A stretch of DNA of 64,000 bases from Dysidea avara (Eukaryota > Porifera > Demospongiae > Dictyoceratida > Dysideidae). A model generated the notes under the pieces. The model was given only the letters and a program-made list of their open reading frames with translations, was not told the origin of the DNA and did not search any database. The stretch spans positions 15,598,780 to 15,662,779 of the forward strand of contig NC_089280.1 in NCBI RefSeq assembly GCF_963678975.1, given 5' to 3'. The translations under genes were made by a program, and so were the position numbers. Each line of letters begins with the position of its first letter. Within the stretch, counting starts at the first letter, position 1. This document shows positions 10,921 to 22,700 of this stretch, piece by piece.

Positions 10921-12158
10921 GGCCCCTATTCGGTGATTATTAGTTTCTCATCCAGCCTTTCTAATTATTATGATGCGGGCGGGAGGGTATTACCATTATG
11001 CCATTATTTTATAATATTAACACACTGATGTACAGACCTTGTCCAAATTGTCTTTCTTTCTTACTACAAACATTTCCTTCACCAGCTGATTCTACTGTTC
11101 GTGATCGCCAACTGTTTTTCGACAGTCAGCTGAAAGCCTGCTTTGACGAAGTCGATAGAGCACAATTGCAACTGGCACTGCAGCAATTTGCTAAGGAAAA
11201 CAACAGTTCTCCTGGTGATATATAGCGCATTGTAGCGTTCATCAACAAAAATTATAACAGTTTGGTATCACGTGTTCTTCTGAGCATGCGCAGAGTAAAT
11301 AATGGCTTACCATGCGGTACCGGGGTTTTCAAGTCTGTTGTCCTATTATAATTGTGCATGCGCTAAAAACCTACTAACCGAAGGGCCATTCACTGGTGAT
11401 AAAGGAGTCACAACAACACAGTGAGTAATAGTTTACCACATTTACAATCATCCATCATAATAGGGCACACACAGTTACCTGATCTCACTTGAATCTGCCA
11501 TTTCTTTCGCACTGCTAAGCGCATGCGCCAAAATACATAGGACAACGGACTTGAAAACCCCGGTACAGAAAATTGCATTGTCTTTGCAACAACCGGCCAT
11601 GCGCGGTTTGAGCATGCGCGTGTTTTGAATAATAAAATGCGCGCAATACTGCGGTTTTCCAAGTTCTTGCAATGCAAAGCGTCATGCGCTATACAAGCAT
11701 GTACGTGCGCAGCTGTTCAACAGTGTATTTTCAGTGACAACTACTGACTCACAGGACTTCAAGGATGCCTACGCATACAACTTGACAGCCACAGAATATT
11801 ACAGGAGTTTTTAAAGAACTGCGCATACTGACACATTATTAGCGCATGATGCTTTCCATTGCAAGAACTTGGAAAACCGCAGTACCGGGTATAACAGTAC
11901 GCAGGTATCGAAGCCGTTCAATTCCGCGTCAGTTAAATCATTGTATAACCGGAATTATACACACTTTTACGGCAAGTATACCAGGAATGGTAGCTAGTTA
12001 GCAAATACCAAAACCCTGTATTGCACGCATTTTATTATTCAAAACACGCGCATGCTCAAACCGCGCATGGCCGGTTGTTGCAAAGACAATGCAATTTTCT
12101 GTAGCTTAAGAAGGATGCGGGCGGTGGATGAGAAACTAATAATCACCAAATAGGGGCC
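10921..12158. mobile_element. PIF/Harbinger-like non-autonomous element
   Basis: The ends GGCCCCTATTCGGTGATTAT (left) and, reversed, GGCCCCTATTTGGTGATTAT (right) match over about 34 bp with one difference. The 3-bp duplication TTA flanks both sides (10918-10920 and 12159-12161); this TSD length, motif and GG start are typical of PIF/Harbinger. The interior is complex. It has three further inverted pairs: 11318-11365 with 11519-11564, 11570-11650 with 12018-12104, and 11652-11692 with 11841-11887. It is rich in GCGCATGC motifs, so it looks like nested or self-rearranged copies. No transposase was recognised. Confidence 0.7.
11087..11225 (+). other. Exon-like open segment inside the Harbinger-like element
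   Basis: After a polypyrimidine tract and AG (...TTCCTTCACCAG) comes an open frame of 46 residues, including TVRDRQLFFDSQLKACFDEV and LALQQFAKENN, ending in TAG at 11225. Its amphipathic, protein-like composition contrasts with its surroundings. It could be a captured host terminal exon, a remnant of an element-encoded protein, or chance. I do not recognise a family. Confidence 0.3.
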
Positions 12159-12307
12159 TTAAGGTTCACCACTACTGGTGAATGGGTGATGCTGCTACTC
12201 AGTTTTATAATAGATTGGCCAACCTTTTGAGTGCTAAGCACAGCCTTTTCTTATGTAGTGATAGGATGGTTGAGATGTAAATAAGCTTCTCCTTGTGAGA
12301 TCTGCAA

Positions 12308-13494
12308 CAGGCCCGTAGCCAGGGGGGGTTCGGGGGGTTCTGAAGAACCGCCCTCTTGGAAAAAAGGTCCACAATTTCAGTAAAAAGGTCCACAATTTTA
12401 GCATAAAGGTCCATAATTTAACCAAAAAGATCCACAATTTTAGTATACAAGTCCCAATTTTCAGGAGCAAAAGTCCATTAGCTACAGTTTACTAGATAGC
12501 ACTAATAAGAAGCTAAATTAAGTGCTCCAAGTAACTTATTCAGTGCTTGTATTATATGCAATGCAAGATCGAGATACTCTAATAGAACAGTCAACCACTC
12601 TAATAGAACAACCACTCTAATAGAACAGTCACGATTACATTTTCTTTTAAAAGCTACTTAATTTACATGTAGATTGTCTAAACCGAGCTTTCATTAAAAT
12701 GTAAGATTTTGGTAGAAAAGCCTCTCCATACAGAGCCCACGAATAGCACCCATACTTCAACTCCATGCAATGTGTAAATTTCATTGTTTAAGACACCCTT
12801 TGTTCTGCTCCACTGCCCCTGTTGATCATGGCAGAGTGCTCAATCTTTCCCATTCTTATTCACTGTGACATTCCAATATATTATATTTAGATACATGCAT
12901 GTGCAGATGGTATACAGTAGCAGTATAGAGATATTTTTCCAGATATCATCCATACAGCTGGTCTTCAGCTTACCTAAAAAATTGTTATTTATTGACTGAA
13001 ATGCCACTAAATTCAACCTTTTAGTACCTATTTTCAAAAAATTTCCTGGGGAGGCATGCTCCCAGACCCCCTAGTTTCAGCATGCTGGGTGCGCACACCA
13101 TAATATAATCTGAAACATGTCATATAAAAAGGTCTACTTTTCTTCTAAAAGAGCCTACCCAGATAAAAGTCTGGCTACGGCCCTGCTATTTATTATTTCT
13201 ATGAAATTTGAAGTACGTATTGTGGCTATAACTACTCCTTTATGACTATATATTGTAATATAGTTAGCCATATGCAGTATAAGTTATATATAGAAAATAG
13301 TCAGAAAATGCCACCAGTTTCAATCTCCAGACTCCAATTTTCAAAAATTTTCTGGGGGAGCATGCCCCCAGACCCCCCTAGATTGGGTGTGCTTCGCACA
13401 CCCAGTCTCAGTACCTTTATTAATCATCATGCAAGTAAAGGTCCACTTTTGGTCAAAAAGAACCCCCCTTTCAAACTCCCTGGCTACGGGCCTG
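12308..13494. mobile_element. Non-autonomous transposon with TGCAA target duplication, carrying a nested relative
   Basis: The left end CAGGCCCGTAGCCAGG pairs with the right end CCTGGCTACGGGCCTG; TGCAA occurs at 12303-12307 and 13495-13499. A second right end (CTGGCTACGGCCCTG, ending 13185) and a duplicated body (TTTTCTGGGG-GCATGC-CCCAGACCCCC at about 13040-13080 and 13345-13380) show that a related copy is nested inside. The left part has AAGGTCCACAATTT tandem units (12365-12450). Three CTCTAATAGAA motifs lie at 12577-12625. No intact coding sequence. Confidence 0.8.
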
Positions 13495-13499
13495 TGCAA

Positions 13500-13862
13500 T
13501 TATGTTCATTCGCGGTGCCAGGTCCAGTTTGCACCGATTGCTGTGCAGTCGCTGAGGCTCGTATTTAAGTTCACTTGCATTTGCTTATTATGTATTATCT
13601 ACTGTTTTCATTTAAAATTAAAAATAAAAATACGAAGCGTTTACCACTAGCCTACAACCCATCGGCATCCGAAGGCTGACACAACAATGTACGCAAAGTT
13701 ATATCTACCTGTTGAATTAGCAGACGGTACCTGTTTCATACCACAATCCACTGAAAAACAGGAGCCAGTTACAGTAGCCAAAACCTCGAGCGAGTTGCCG
13801 GGCTTTTGATCAGTCCTACTCACCCACGCATCATTAGCGTAGCAAAGTCACGTGCCCTTATC
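13500..13862 (+). promoter_or_regulatory. Upstream region of the TRAF-like gene
   Basis: The interval between the transposon at 13494 and the gene's first ATG. It has no open frame of note and is less AT-rich than its surroundings from about 13730. An in-frame TTG extension to 13806 is possible on paper, but the ATG at 13863 (ATCATGG context) is the natural start. No TATA box or defined operator could be identified. Confidence 0.3.
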
Positions 13863-15551
13863 ATGGCGATAGCCTCATGTACGCTGGGTAATATTGGTGG
13901 ATACTCCGGTGGATATGACTACAAGTTTGTTAATACTCCACCAGACCGTCTCATCTGTAAAATATGTCACCTTCCCAGTCGACAAGCATTCCTGACTACT
14001 TGTTGTGGACATATTTTTTGTAAGTCCTGTTTGGACAATGCTAAGAGAAACACTGCTGTTAATTGTTGTCCAGTGTGTCGTGATGAAGAATTTATCTCAT
14101 ACACTAACAAACAAGCTGACCGAGAGATTAGGGGTCTTCATGTGATGTGCATTAACGTGGAGAGAGGCTGTGAGTGGCAGGGTGCGCTGAGTGACATCGA
14201 CAACCACCTTGGAAACAGTGATGGTTGTCAGTTTGAAGATGTGAATTGTATTAATGATTGTGGGATGATGCTCCAAAGGCGACATATGGCCAGTCATGTT
14301 AAGACTGAGTGTACTTGTCGTAAAATCAACTGCCAGTACTGCGATATTATAGGAGAACATCAGTTTATTGACGGAGAACACAAGAAACGGTGTCCCAAGT
14401 TTCCCCTTTCCTGTCCCAACAAATGTGAAGTAGGGATTATCCTTCGTGAAGACATGGAAACACATAAGAATGAATGTCCTTTTGAGGAAGTTGAATGTTT
14501 TGTAAAATGTGGAAAGATACTACGACGACAAGATTTGACTAGTCATATTGAGAATGAGTGTCCTTGTCGTAAGGTCAACTGTCAGTACTGCCACAGTACA
14601 GGAGAACATCAGATTATTGAGGGAGAACACAAGGAGCAGTGTCCAAAACTTCCTTTACCCTGTCCTAACAAATGTGAGGTAGAGAGCATACCATTTGAAG
14701 ACATGGAAGCACACAAGAAGGAGTGTCCTCTTGAGATAGTCCAGTGTGAGTATCACAATGTGGGGTGTGGGGAGAGGATGATGCGTAAGGACCTAAAGAA
14801 ACACGGCAGTGAGAAAATGAAAGAACACCTTTCATTGACTAAGTCTTCATTAGCTTCCACTACACAGCGCTTGAATGAAACTCAACAAGAACTGTCACTG
14901 ACTTATCAGGAGCTATCATCTGAATTGGCTGACACAAAGTCACAGCTTAATAGTGCATTGGAACAGATCAACTCACTAATGATTTTGGTACATCAAGCAG
15001 CTATTCCCCACGGGCACACTAGTGGTAATTTAGCATCGATTGCCTCAAGGACAAAATGGTGGGCTAAACTAGCTGCTATGGCAGCAATCAACAGATCAGG
15101 TGATCAGGTATGCCCAGTAATTGTGAATATGTCAGACTTTACAAAAGTTAAGAGAGACAATCTTGAATGGTACAGTGAGTCTTTCTATACTCATGATAAG
15201 GGATATAAGATGTGCCTAAGAGTTGATCCTGCTGGTAACGGTGATGGTCAAGGTACTCACTTGTCAGTGTTCCTGTATATTACGAAGGGTCCACATGATA
15301 AACAATTAACTTGGCCAATTAAGGGAATATTTGAAATAAAATTGTTGAACCAAATTGGTGACCATCAACATTTCTCAGAGACGGTGAAGTTTGGTGATCA
15401 TACCCCAACCAGTAGAGTTACTTTTGGTGAGAGGTCTACCAAAGGGTGGGGAAGAAGAAAGTTCTTTTCCAATGAAGACTTCTTTAAAGTCACTTGTACA
15501 CGACAGTATCTCAAAGATAACTGTGTCTTCTTCCAAGTTGGCAAACTATAG
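13863..15551 (+). CDS. TRAF-like RING / TRAF zinc finger / MATH protein
   Basis: An intronless 562-residue protein. RING finger at about residues 32-73 (CKIC...CCGHIFCKSC...CCPVC), the E3 ubiquitin-ligase module. TRAF-type zinc fingers at about 100-310, in repeated blocks: CRKINCQYC / HKKRCPKFPLSCPNKCE, then CRKVNCQYC / HKEQCPKLPLPCPNKCE. A coiled coil at about 315-375 (SSLASTTQRLNETQQELSLT...), and a C-terminal MATH/TRAF-C domain at about 405-560 (GYKMCLRVDP, THLSVFLYI, VTFGERSTKGWGRRKFF). TRAF proteins trimerise under TNF/IL-1/Toll-type receptors in the cytosol and activate NF-kB and JNK signalling. The order matches TRAF2/3/4/6-like proteins; two near-identical zinc-finger blocks suggest an internal duplication. 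AATAAA follows at about 15602. The lack of introns suggests a retrogene-type or expanded family origin. I cannot tell the orthologue group. Confidence 0.94.
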   Translation: MAIASCTLGNIGGYSGGYDYKFVNTPPDRLICKICHLPSRQAFLTTCCGHIFCKSCLDNAKRNTAVNCCPVCRDEEFISYTNKQADREIRGLHVMCINVERGCEWQGALSDIDNHLGNSDGCQFEDVNCINDCGMMLQRRHMASHVKTECTCRKINCQYCDIIGEHQFIDGEHKKRCPKFPLSCPNKCEVGIILREDMETHKNECPFEEVECFVKCGKILRRQDLTSHIENECPCRKVNCQYCHSTGEHQIIEGEHKEQCPKLPLPCPNKCEVESIPFEDMEAHKKECPLEIVQCEYHNVGCGERMMRKDLKKHGSEKMKEHLSLTKSSLASTTQRLNETQQELSLTYQELSSELADTKSQLNSALEQINSLMILVHQAAIPHGHTSGNLASIASRTKWWAKLAAMAAINRSGDQVCPVIVNMSDFTKVKRDNLEWYSESFYTHDKGYKMCLRVDPAGNGDGQGTHLSVFLYITKGPHDKQLTWPIKGIFEIKLLNQIGDHQHFSETVKFGDHTPTSRVTFGERSTKGWGRRKFFSNEDFFKVTCTRQYLKDNCVFFQVGKL

Positions 15552-15607
15552 ATGTGCGCGAAACTGTATTACATTGTTTTTATACAGCACACCCTGTTGT
15601 GAATAAA

Positions 15608-17760
15608 AATCAGGACTGTTAGTATAACTTTGTAGTATTGTTTTGTGTAACTGAAATTCTCCATGCGATAGCAGCTTGGCTGTAAAAACAGGTGTGTCCA
15701 AGAAAATATAGCTAACAGTAAATAAAATTTACAATAAAGTTGTAACATATCATTGAGTCATGCTCTACGTTCAGTCTTAATGCATTTCCTAATTAATAAC
15801 TTTGCCTCTGATTAGCTAGTACAGTACAGTGTATTTTGGCCGCCTTTTCTTCCTCTAATCTGATTATTGAAAATGACACCTAAATTACTAGCCAATTAGA
15901 GTTCAGAGGAATTAATTAGGAATGCAGCAAGGCTGGGTATGGATATAGAACACAACCCAATGATAAAGCCCCAATGTTACAACTTTGTTTTTTGCATTAA
16001 CATTTATTCTTGGCCACTCCAGATATCAGCTCTTTCTATCGCCAGTTACCTTTACTTTCTTGGACATGCCTTTTTTACATCCAAGCTGCTTTTGCATGGA
16101 GGATTTCTCTGTCAATTAAATATTATTACATTATATAATTGTATTGTGGGTATGTGGTACAGATATTATTGCTTCAAGATACAATCTGTGTTGCAGGTCT
16201 TATATCTAGGAAAAGCTGGCAGATTGGTGTTTCTTCCTATGTGGCATAGTTGTATTGAATCCAGACGGTAAACTGAACAAAACATAAGCAGTATGTTATG
16301 CAAATACAACGTGTCCTGCTTACAGTAATGTACACAGAGAAGAGTTTCTTCCATGGTCTTGCTTACAGTTATAGTACAGTACTTTTTAAGTAGTGGAAGT
16401 ATATCTTGCATGAATACTATTATATAACTGCTTGAGAACAGCCTGGATGTGAAATTCAGCATACAAGCTTGGATGACAGCATTGGTATGTGTGGAGTTTC
16501 ATAACTCCTTTATCCTCCAGATATATATGCATTGATCTGTTAGATTAAATGGCTGAAGGACAAAATCAGTAGGCCTTCTAAAGATAAATAAATCCCTCTC
16601 CCAAAGTTGGAGCCTCTGAAACAGAATTAGTGGAGCAAGGGAAAAAGTGGGTAAAAGGTGGAGGGGGGGTAGTGAAAGTTTCTGTATTTTCCAAAATCTT
16701 GTGGCATACAAAGTGCCATGCACTAACAGTGCATCTGGCAAAATGGGTCAGTACTGATGTTCACAATTGATTAATGAACAGTAGAAGACTAACAGCTAAT
16801 TACAATATAGAATTTAGATAAGGTAGCTTAACTTAAATAATATTTTGTAATTCGCTTCTTGTGCATTATTAGCAAGCACATGGCGCTTCATACATGTATA
16901 CCAGAAAAATACAGTACATAGTAGAGCAGACCAACTCTGATGATAGATGTCAAAAAAAGATCTAGACAATTATTGTAGGTTGGGTAACTATTTTATTAAG
17001 TAGCAACTCATGTGAAATTCTTTAACAACTGCTGTATTAGAGTAGCTAGCTATATTGTGTACTATCTAGCATGACCAATGAACCCTCCTTTTGACCACCT
17101 TTACTTTAAAACTTTCATGCTAACCAACCAACCTGGTACACAAAGTCAGTTGCCTCTTCCACACCTGTTACCATCCTCTAGATTGATAATATCCATTACC
17201 CTAATAAATTCATGCATGTATTAAGAATTCTTTACAAACTTTGAAAGTGTATCAAACAGTTTGGTAGTTAAGAATATCACGGCAATTCGTTCCACTATCA
17301 TAAAGCAGCATAATAAATCTTTGGAATCAATCAACATTTTGATGACTTCTGAAGGTAGATTTCTTTAATGACTGTTAATCCAAAATATATAAAATGATAT
17401 CTTACAAACTGTGCAGACCGGTCCATCTGATTGATTACCAAATGTAATCCCTAAATAATTCTATAGGTGCCTACATTTTGCACCATGATGGCCACATCAG
17501 GAGGTATAGAGAGCAAGGTCTAAACCACATGACACCTAGTATTACTAGTGTTAAAACTGCATCTATTGTAGATCCAGTTGTGTACAAAGTTGAGCCAAAG
17601 CTGCCAGCCGTCATTTAACCACATAACCATGAAAGTCTAATCATAGTATACCTCTTGCACACGTTGCATTACTTTTGACATCTATTTTTCAGTATATTAA
17701 CAAATTTCTTTGGGTTTATCTGCCCTTGAGGTGTAAATACCAATGGGCAGATAACTTTAT
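15608..17760. other. No gene seen
   Basis: About 2.1 kb of AT-rich DNA downstream of the TRAF-like gene. Further AATAAA-type signals occur at about 15720-15740. Open frames here (for example 15939-16271 and the minus-strand frame 16462-16166) have no recognisable protein features. Confidence 0.5.
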
Positions 17761-17764
17761 AGAA

Positions 17765-18035
17765 TTTCATGGCTAATAGAATCCACACAGCCATTATTAA
17801 TTTTTTTTAGCATTAACATCATTGCAGCCATTTCTTGGCTGCCATCCTTGATTTCACAACTTTTTTCACCCAGGCTTTTTAAGGCCGCACCATTTTTTCA
17901 CAGCTTGGCTGTTTTTGTGTGGATTTCACTCCTTTTTGTACTTTATAAGGCCCCAAAACCAGCCTATGGCTGACTTTGAGGTTTGTTTTTACTCACATTT
18001 CTTCTTTTCTATGTAGATACAATGATGATTGTTGA
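17765..18035. repeat. Copy of the 48944-49250 fold-back family
   Basis: Shares CAGCTTGGCTGTTTTTGTGT-type, GGCCGCACC and CAGCCTATGGCTGACTTTG segments and a TTTCTTCTTTTCTATGTAG tail with 49120-49255. The arms are more degraded than in the second copy. Non-coding. Confidence 0.55.
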
Positions 18036-18100
18036 AGACAGACTTATAAATGTATTTCATTGCATGATTTAATTCAATATTTGATAATATTATTGTAATA

Positions 18101-18560
18101 CTCTAATAGAGTGTACATTTTTTGAGGGCTTCTAATAGAACATATATAGAATGCTCTAGAACAATCTAGTACTTCTATTGGTAGATCTATGAAATTACAA
18201 ACGTTTGATTATGGGCAGATTTCAACTAGAAATTTCATTTATAAAGCAGAAATTAAGTGAGGTGATCAGCCAAGGTAGTAGTGATTCAGTGGTTAAGGAT
18301 GTAGGTGTTGGGTATGGAGGTCCCTGGTTTGAACTCTGGTAAGTCTTTTTTTCGACATTTTTTGCACACTTTTTTTACCCCGCGGTGACTGTTCTACTAG
18401 AGTATCTCGATCCGTGATGTTACACATGCTTAGTTTTTGCTTTATAATTTTGTCGCTGTAACTCTATTCCTATTCAAACTATCAATAGGCACTGCTACGA
18501 TGATCAGCCTATCCATACATCAATTTTCAAGTTATTTCTATACTTGGTTTACCCTGTAGC
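18101..18560. repeat. Repeat segments carrying CTCTA-N-TAGAG motifs
   Basis: A perfect CTCTAATAGAG at 18101 and a near copy (TTCTACTAGAG, then TATCTCGATCC) at 18392. The second is followed by a TATAACTCTG-like AT-rich body comparable with 55041-55210, where CTCTATTAGAGTATCTCGAT starts a similar stretch. Likely one dispersed family with this motif near its start. Confidence 0.4.
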
Positions 18561-19080
18561 CGTGACAGAAGTTTGATCTTTTTTTACGTGAATAAACGCT
18601 CATAACTCCTTGAATATTACTCAGATTCACAACAAACTTAGTACGTGAATCCACCGTTACACGCTCTTTATTTGTTCCAAAGATCATGGCAATCGAGTTA
18701 CACGTTTGCATTTTATAGCAATTTTTGCTAAGTGTGCGAAAAGAAATTGAAGTCCCCCATAGCTCCCCCCGTACGGCATAAGAAGAAAAAAACGAAGAAA
18801 TTAAAACAAAATTTTGAACACCCATACCTCGCAAATGGCTGTTGCAAATTTAATTTAATTTTCTGTGTGGCGTACCCTACTTGGGGGACAGCTATAATGC
18901 AAAAATAGTGTGCTTTGGAGAAGGGGCCATGGAGGTATGCACGCATGAAAAAGCTGTTTTCTTTCTTCCTGTAAATAGTGGTCGCCGGGTTTCTTGGCCG
19001 CACGACACACTACCGTGTGTCTTGATTAATCATAACTTTGGAATGAAATCACCTACTGACTTCAAATAAAAACCAAGTTG
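18560..19080. repeat. Probable dispersed repeat, no gene
   Basis: Contains overlapping short open frames on both strands, none with domain features. The composition (CATAACTCC, CGAAGAAATTAAAAC, GCCGCACGACACACTACCG) looks like interspersed-repeat consensus rather than unique sequence. I found no second copy in the window. Confidence 0.25.
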
Positions 19081-19709
19081 TTTCGTTCAGCAAGACCTTT
19101 AATTTGAAACCATTTTAACAGTGTAAAATAATGCCTCAGGAAGATAAAAAACAAAACTACTAGCTAAGTTATTAATATATAAAGGTCAAATCTGCAATGG
19201 CACTACATCAAAAAAATGTCATAAGGAGTGAAATGTTTGTGTAAATTTTCAAAATTGTATTAAAAATTATCATTAAGTACGGTAGTACTTATCATGAAGT
19301 ATGGTAATACCCAGTAAGTAGGGATTGGTAAGAAATCATTCAGCTTTGTAAATTTTCGCACTTTATAAAATAGCCTTGCAATACATTTTTCCAGAAAAAA
19401 CACCTGGAATGCATTAGTACAGCTATAATGATGCTGTACCGAAGTGAAAAGCTGACTGTTTTGATATACAGTAAATTTTAAAAATTTCTAAATTCACCTG
19501 CATTTCCTCTATACCTGCCTGCCTGCCATAAGATCCGATAGTACTAGGTGTACGGCTCCAGAAATTTCAGACAGCCAAGTTTATGATGGCATATACACAA
19601 ATCTGTTGTTTCGTGTAACAGAATTGTGAATCGCAAATCACGTGCATTATTCACAAATCACGTGCAATAATCATACGTTACTGCCTTAACACGTGATTTT
19701 AATGAAGTG

Positions 19710-22700
19710 CACTGTTAAAAAAGGGTTCTTTATTAAACACCCCTTGGGGTGTTTTATCTACAATTGTTGTCAGGCTCCCCCTTAGGGTGTCCCAGTACAC
19801 CCTTAAAGGAGTTTCAGTAACACTCACCAACGGTGTTCCAATAAATTTTAAGGTGGTATACATAACACCCCTAGGTGTTTCAATAACGTCTTTAGCAGTG
19901 TTCAGTAGTCTTACAATTTTATTAGGGTGATATTAAAAGTACAAGCATTGAAAACTGCTATACATAATGTATAAAATTAATTTCATAAGAGTTTATTGTT
20001 CTATACACATTTTCTCCAGATTGGAATAACAGTCTCCAGTTGCAACAGCTACTCATCTTTGAGATTAAACATTTAGTACTGGAATGGAACTAGTGACGGA
20101 AGACTCAGCTACCCTCATCTTCAGGATCGTATCCAGTAATAACCAGAAATGGTTCTGACTGACAATTCGAAACTGCACAGAGTCTACATCGACATCATGT
20201 CACTGCAAATGAAAGAATAAAAATATATAACATATAACAAGCATGACAATAGGTACATATTTCAAGGAACTATAGTCTTGGCAGTATACTGCACAATACA
20301 AAATTTTGGTGATTTTACTCGAGAAGGAATTTGGTGGATAATATATTGGCGAATAGTTGTGTCATATTGCATTTTTGGCGAATCAAAAATCATTTTGCCA
20401 AATTAGCCAAAATTTTCTCCCACCGTACAGTAAGTAGTACTGGACTATTATTGATTTTGGATGCCAAGAAGCACTACAGCCTATCTAGAGTTGTGAATTT
20501 ATATGCTAATACGTAATTAATGCTTCATGCAGTGAAACTATTAGAGGTTTTATATGTCAACCAAACATAACTTTGTGAATGTATACTACAGGTAAACATA
20601 CCTCAAAATTCTTAAGTAAAACACTATCCTTGCAAACCATCTTGGATGTAACAGATGACAAATCAGCTTCCAAGTACACAATCAGTAACATCTGAGAAAA
20701 ATAAGACCTTGTTACATACATTCAGTATTCTTAATTGTTACTTACCATCTGGGTGGACAAAAATCATTAGCTACATTCACTAAGAAGTCCCAATAGCTTC
20801 TTAAATTATGGCCTGGTCTTACACTAAAATGTTGACATCAATTTTGTTCTCCACATAGGCCAGTTGATAAAAATGAAGTCCTTTATACTGTCGTCAATTG
20901 GAACAGTTGCTTTAACCTTGTTTTGTATCTATATACCAAAAGAAAACATAATTTTCAAACTATAACAAACTATTATGGTACACTTACCCAAGTACTTGAG
21001 TGCAAAGAGGGGAATTTTGATCAACGACCTCTGACAAAAGTGGACATTCAGTCACTATTAAAGCCAGGTGTTCAGTAGGGTTAAATCCACTTATCTTCGA
21101 ATTGTACAGTTCTTTTGCCACCCTCTTTTAATAGTCACCCTTCATGGACTGAATAGTGTCATCATACTCAGCCATCAGAAATTTCCAATCCATTGTTGTT
21201 GGATTCCATTCTCAAGTTTATTAGTTGGTTCATTACTGATACTTTGATCAATTTGTTTGCTACACCTCCTCTGAATTCTTAATTTCTAAAATAAACCAGT
21301 ATATCAAGGTTTTACACTTAACAACATACTGACACAAGTCCACTGTCCATTGTCATCCAGGACCTAGCTGGGTGCCGCTTTTGAACCAGCTTCTGGCACA
21401 CCACATTGTAAGCCTCTGACTTTGGATGTGCAATGATGCATGTTCTTGGCATCTGAGCTATCTCCTGTCTGCCCTGCCAGTTGTCAAACCAGTGGAAATG
21501 GCCTCTAATATTGTCACGAGAATGTATAAAGTTCTACTGAAGATACCAGTCTCATTACGCTGTTCAGAAGTGAACACTTCTAATCGTCGCCAGTTCTTTC
21601 TTCACAGCAATAGATCATGTATTATTCACGTCAAAGTTGCCAGGCCGTTACTCACCTTTTCCCACTCTGGGCGCCCAAGCACTGACAGCCGCTGCAGCCG
21701 GGTACAAATCGTCTTCCACATTCCAGCCGTCGATGCTGTTAAATTTTGGTACATTTCTTTACTATCGAAAACTGCTCGCACGTTATCGTCTCAACTGCTT
21801 CTTTCGGTGGCCATATTACTGATATTGTGCACCTGGTCTCGCACCTGGTACACGCTATATAGTGCGCACTGCTGTTCAAAAGCTGGGCATTCAATGGAAT
21901 ACAATTGGATCGTCAAGTCATCACTTATTTCTTGGTATATTTTGACGTTCTGGAAGGTATGCGTGTATATAAATGCCAACACACGGGCCTAGGACTGCAG
22001 GGAGTATAGCTCAGTATCCGCTTGAATTGTTCATTGGCCTTGTCACAATCAACTTTCATTAGTGAACATGTGTTGACATCTATTAGTTCTTGGAATTTTA
22101 AAGGTCGGATCAAGTGTATGAAAAATCTTGATAGCTAAGCTTGATGTATAAATCGGACTCACAAACTGGCGTTTTGAATCACGTCACAGTGTATGATGAT
22201 GACCATAAGGCTACCCGCCGGCATCACAAAGGAAAATTGCCTTCCATTTTGAACATGATATGGAGTCTCTTAATGATATTATTACATGACCAGCTGACGA
22301 CTGGAGTGATTGAAAAGATGTTGGATTATGAAGTAGCATTTAATGTGTAGCCTTGTATCAACGCTGACATTACCATGCTTATATAATGGATTGCAATCCT
22401 ATGGCTGACAAAGTAGTATGGCACACAGAATTATTTACTTTATCAACTGCACGTGCATTCATGCTCATATCTGTGACCTCTGCCTTTTGCACAGTGTACA
22501 ATTTATATTTTAGATGTCTATAATTGTACGGAATTGAATTATTATTAATGCATACAAAAATCAAATATACAGAATGTACAAACACTATTAGTACTTGTAA
22601 AAGCAGTTATTGACATGTACAATCTAGCAAGCTACAGTACGTTGATGGATTGAGTGTGGATATAGTATTGCTGATCTGTTCGTCTGCATGCTGAGCTCAG

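Larger units (their letters stand above)
10783..12300 (+). pseudogene. Retroelement-like coding fragment, plus copy (fossil)
   Basis: Plus-strand remnant of the same protein as at 10120-10700: PTAPSNQPLNSAYQC, KERRHEYQQRVHEVEN and FTPL before an inserted Harbinger-like element, then the related RFTTTG and AATQFYNRLANLL segments after it (12159-12300). Broken and truncated; treated as a fossil. Its right end abuts another transposon at 12308. Confidence 0.55.

Noticed and set aside
12205-12470. Minus-strand frames with repetitive LWTF/IVDLF content
   Set aside because: They translate the AAGGTCCACAATTT tandem units at the left end of a non-autonomous transposon, not a membrane protein.
13806-13862. 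Upstream extension of the TRAF-like protein by 19 residues
   Set aside because: It would start at TTG; the first ATG (13863) has a better context and gives a normal N-terminus before the RING.
21426-21992. 188-codon open frame inside the 3.3-kb element
   Set aside because: Composition is not protein-like (many isolated Cys, Ser and hydrophobic runs), no domain, and overlapping frames on the other strand are equally open. No transposase signature found.
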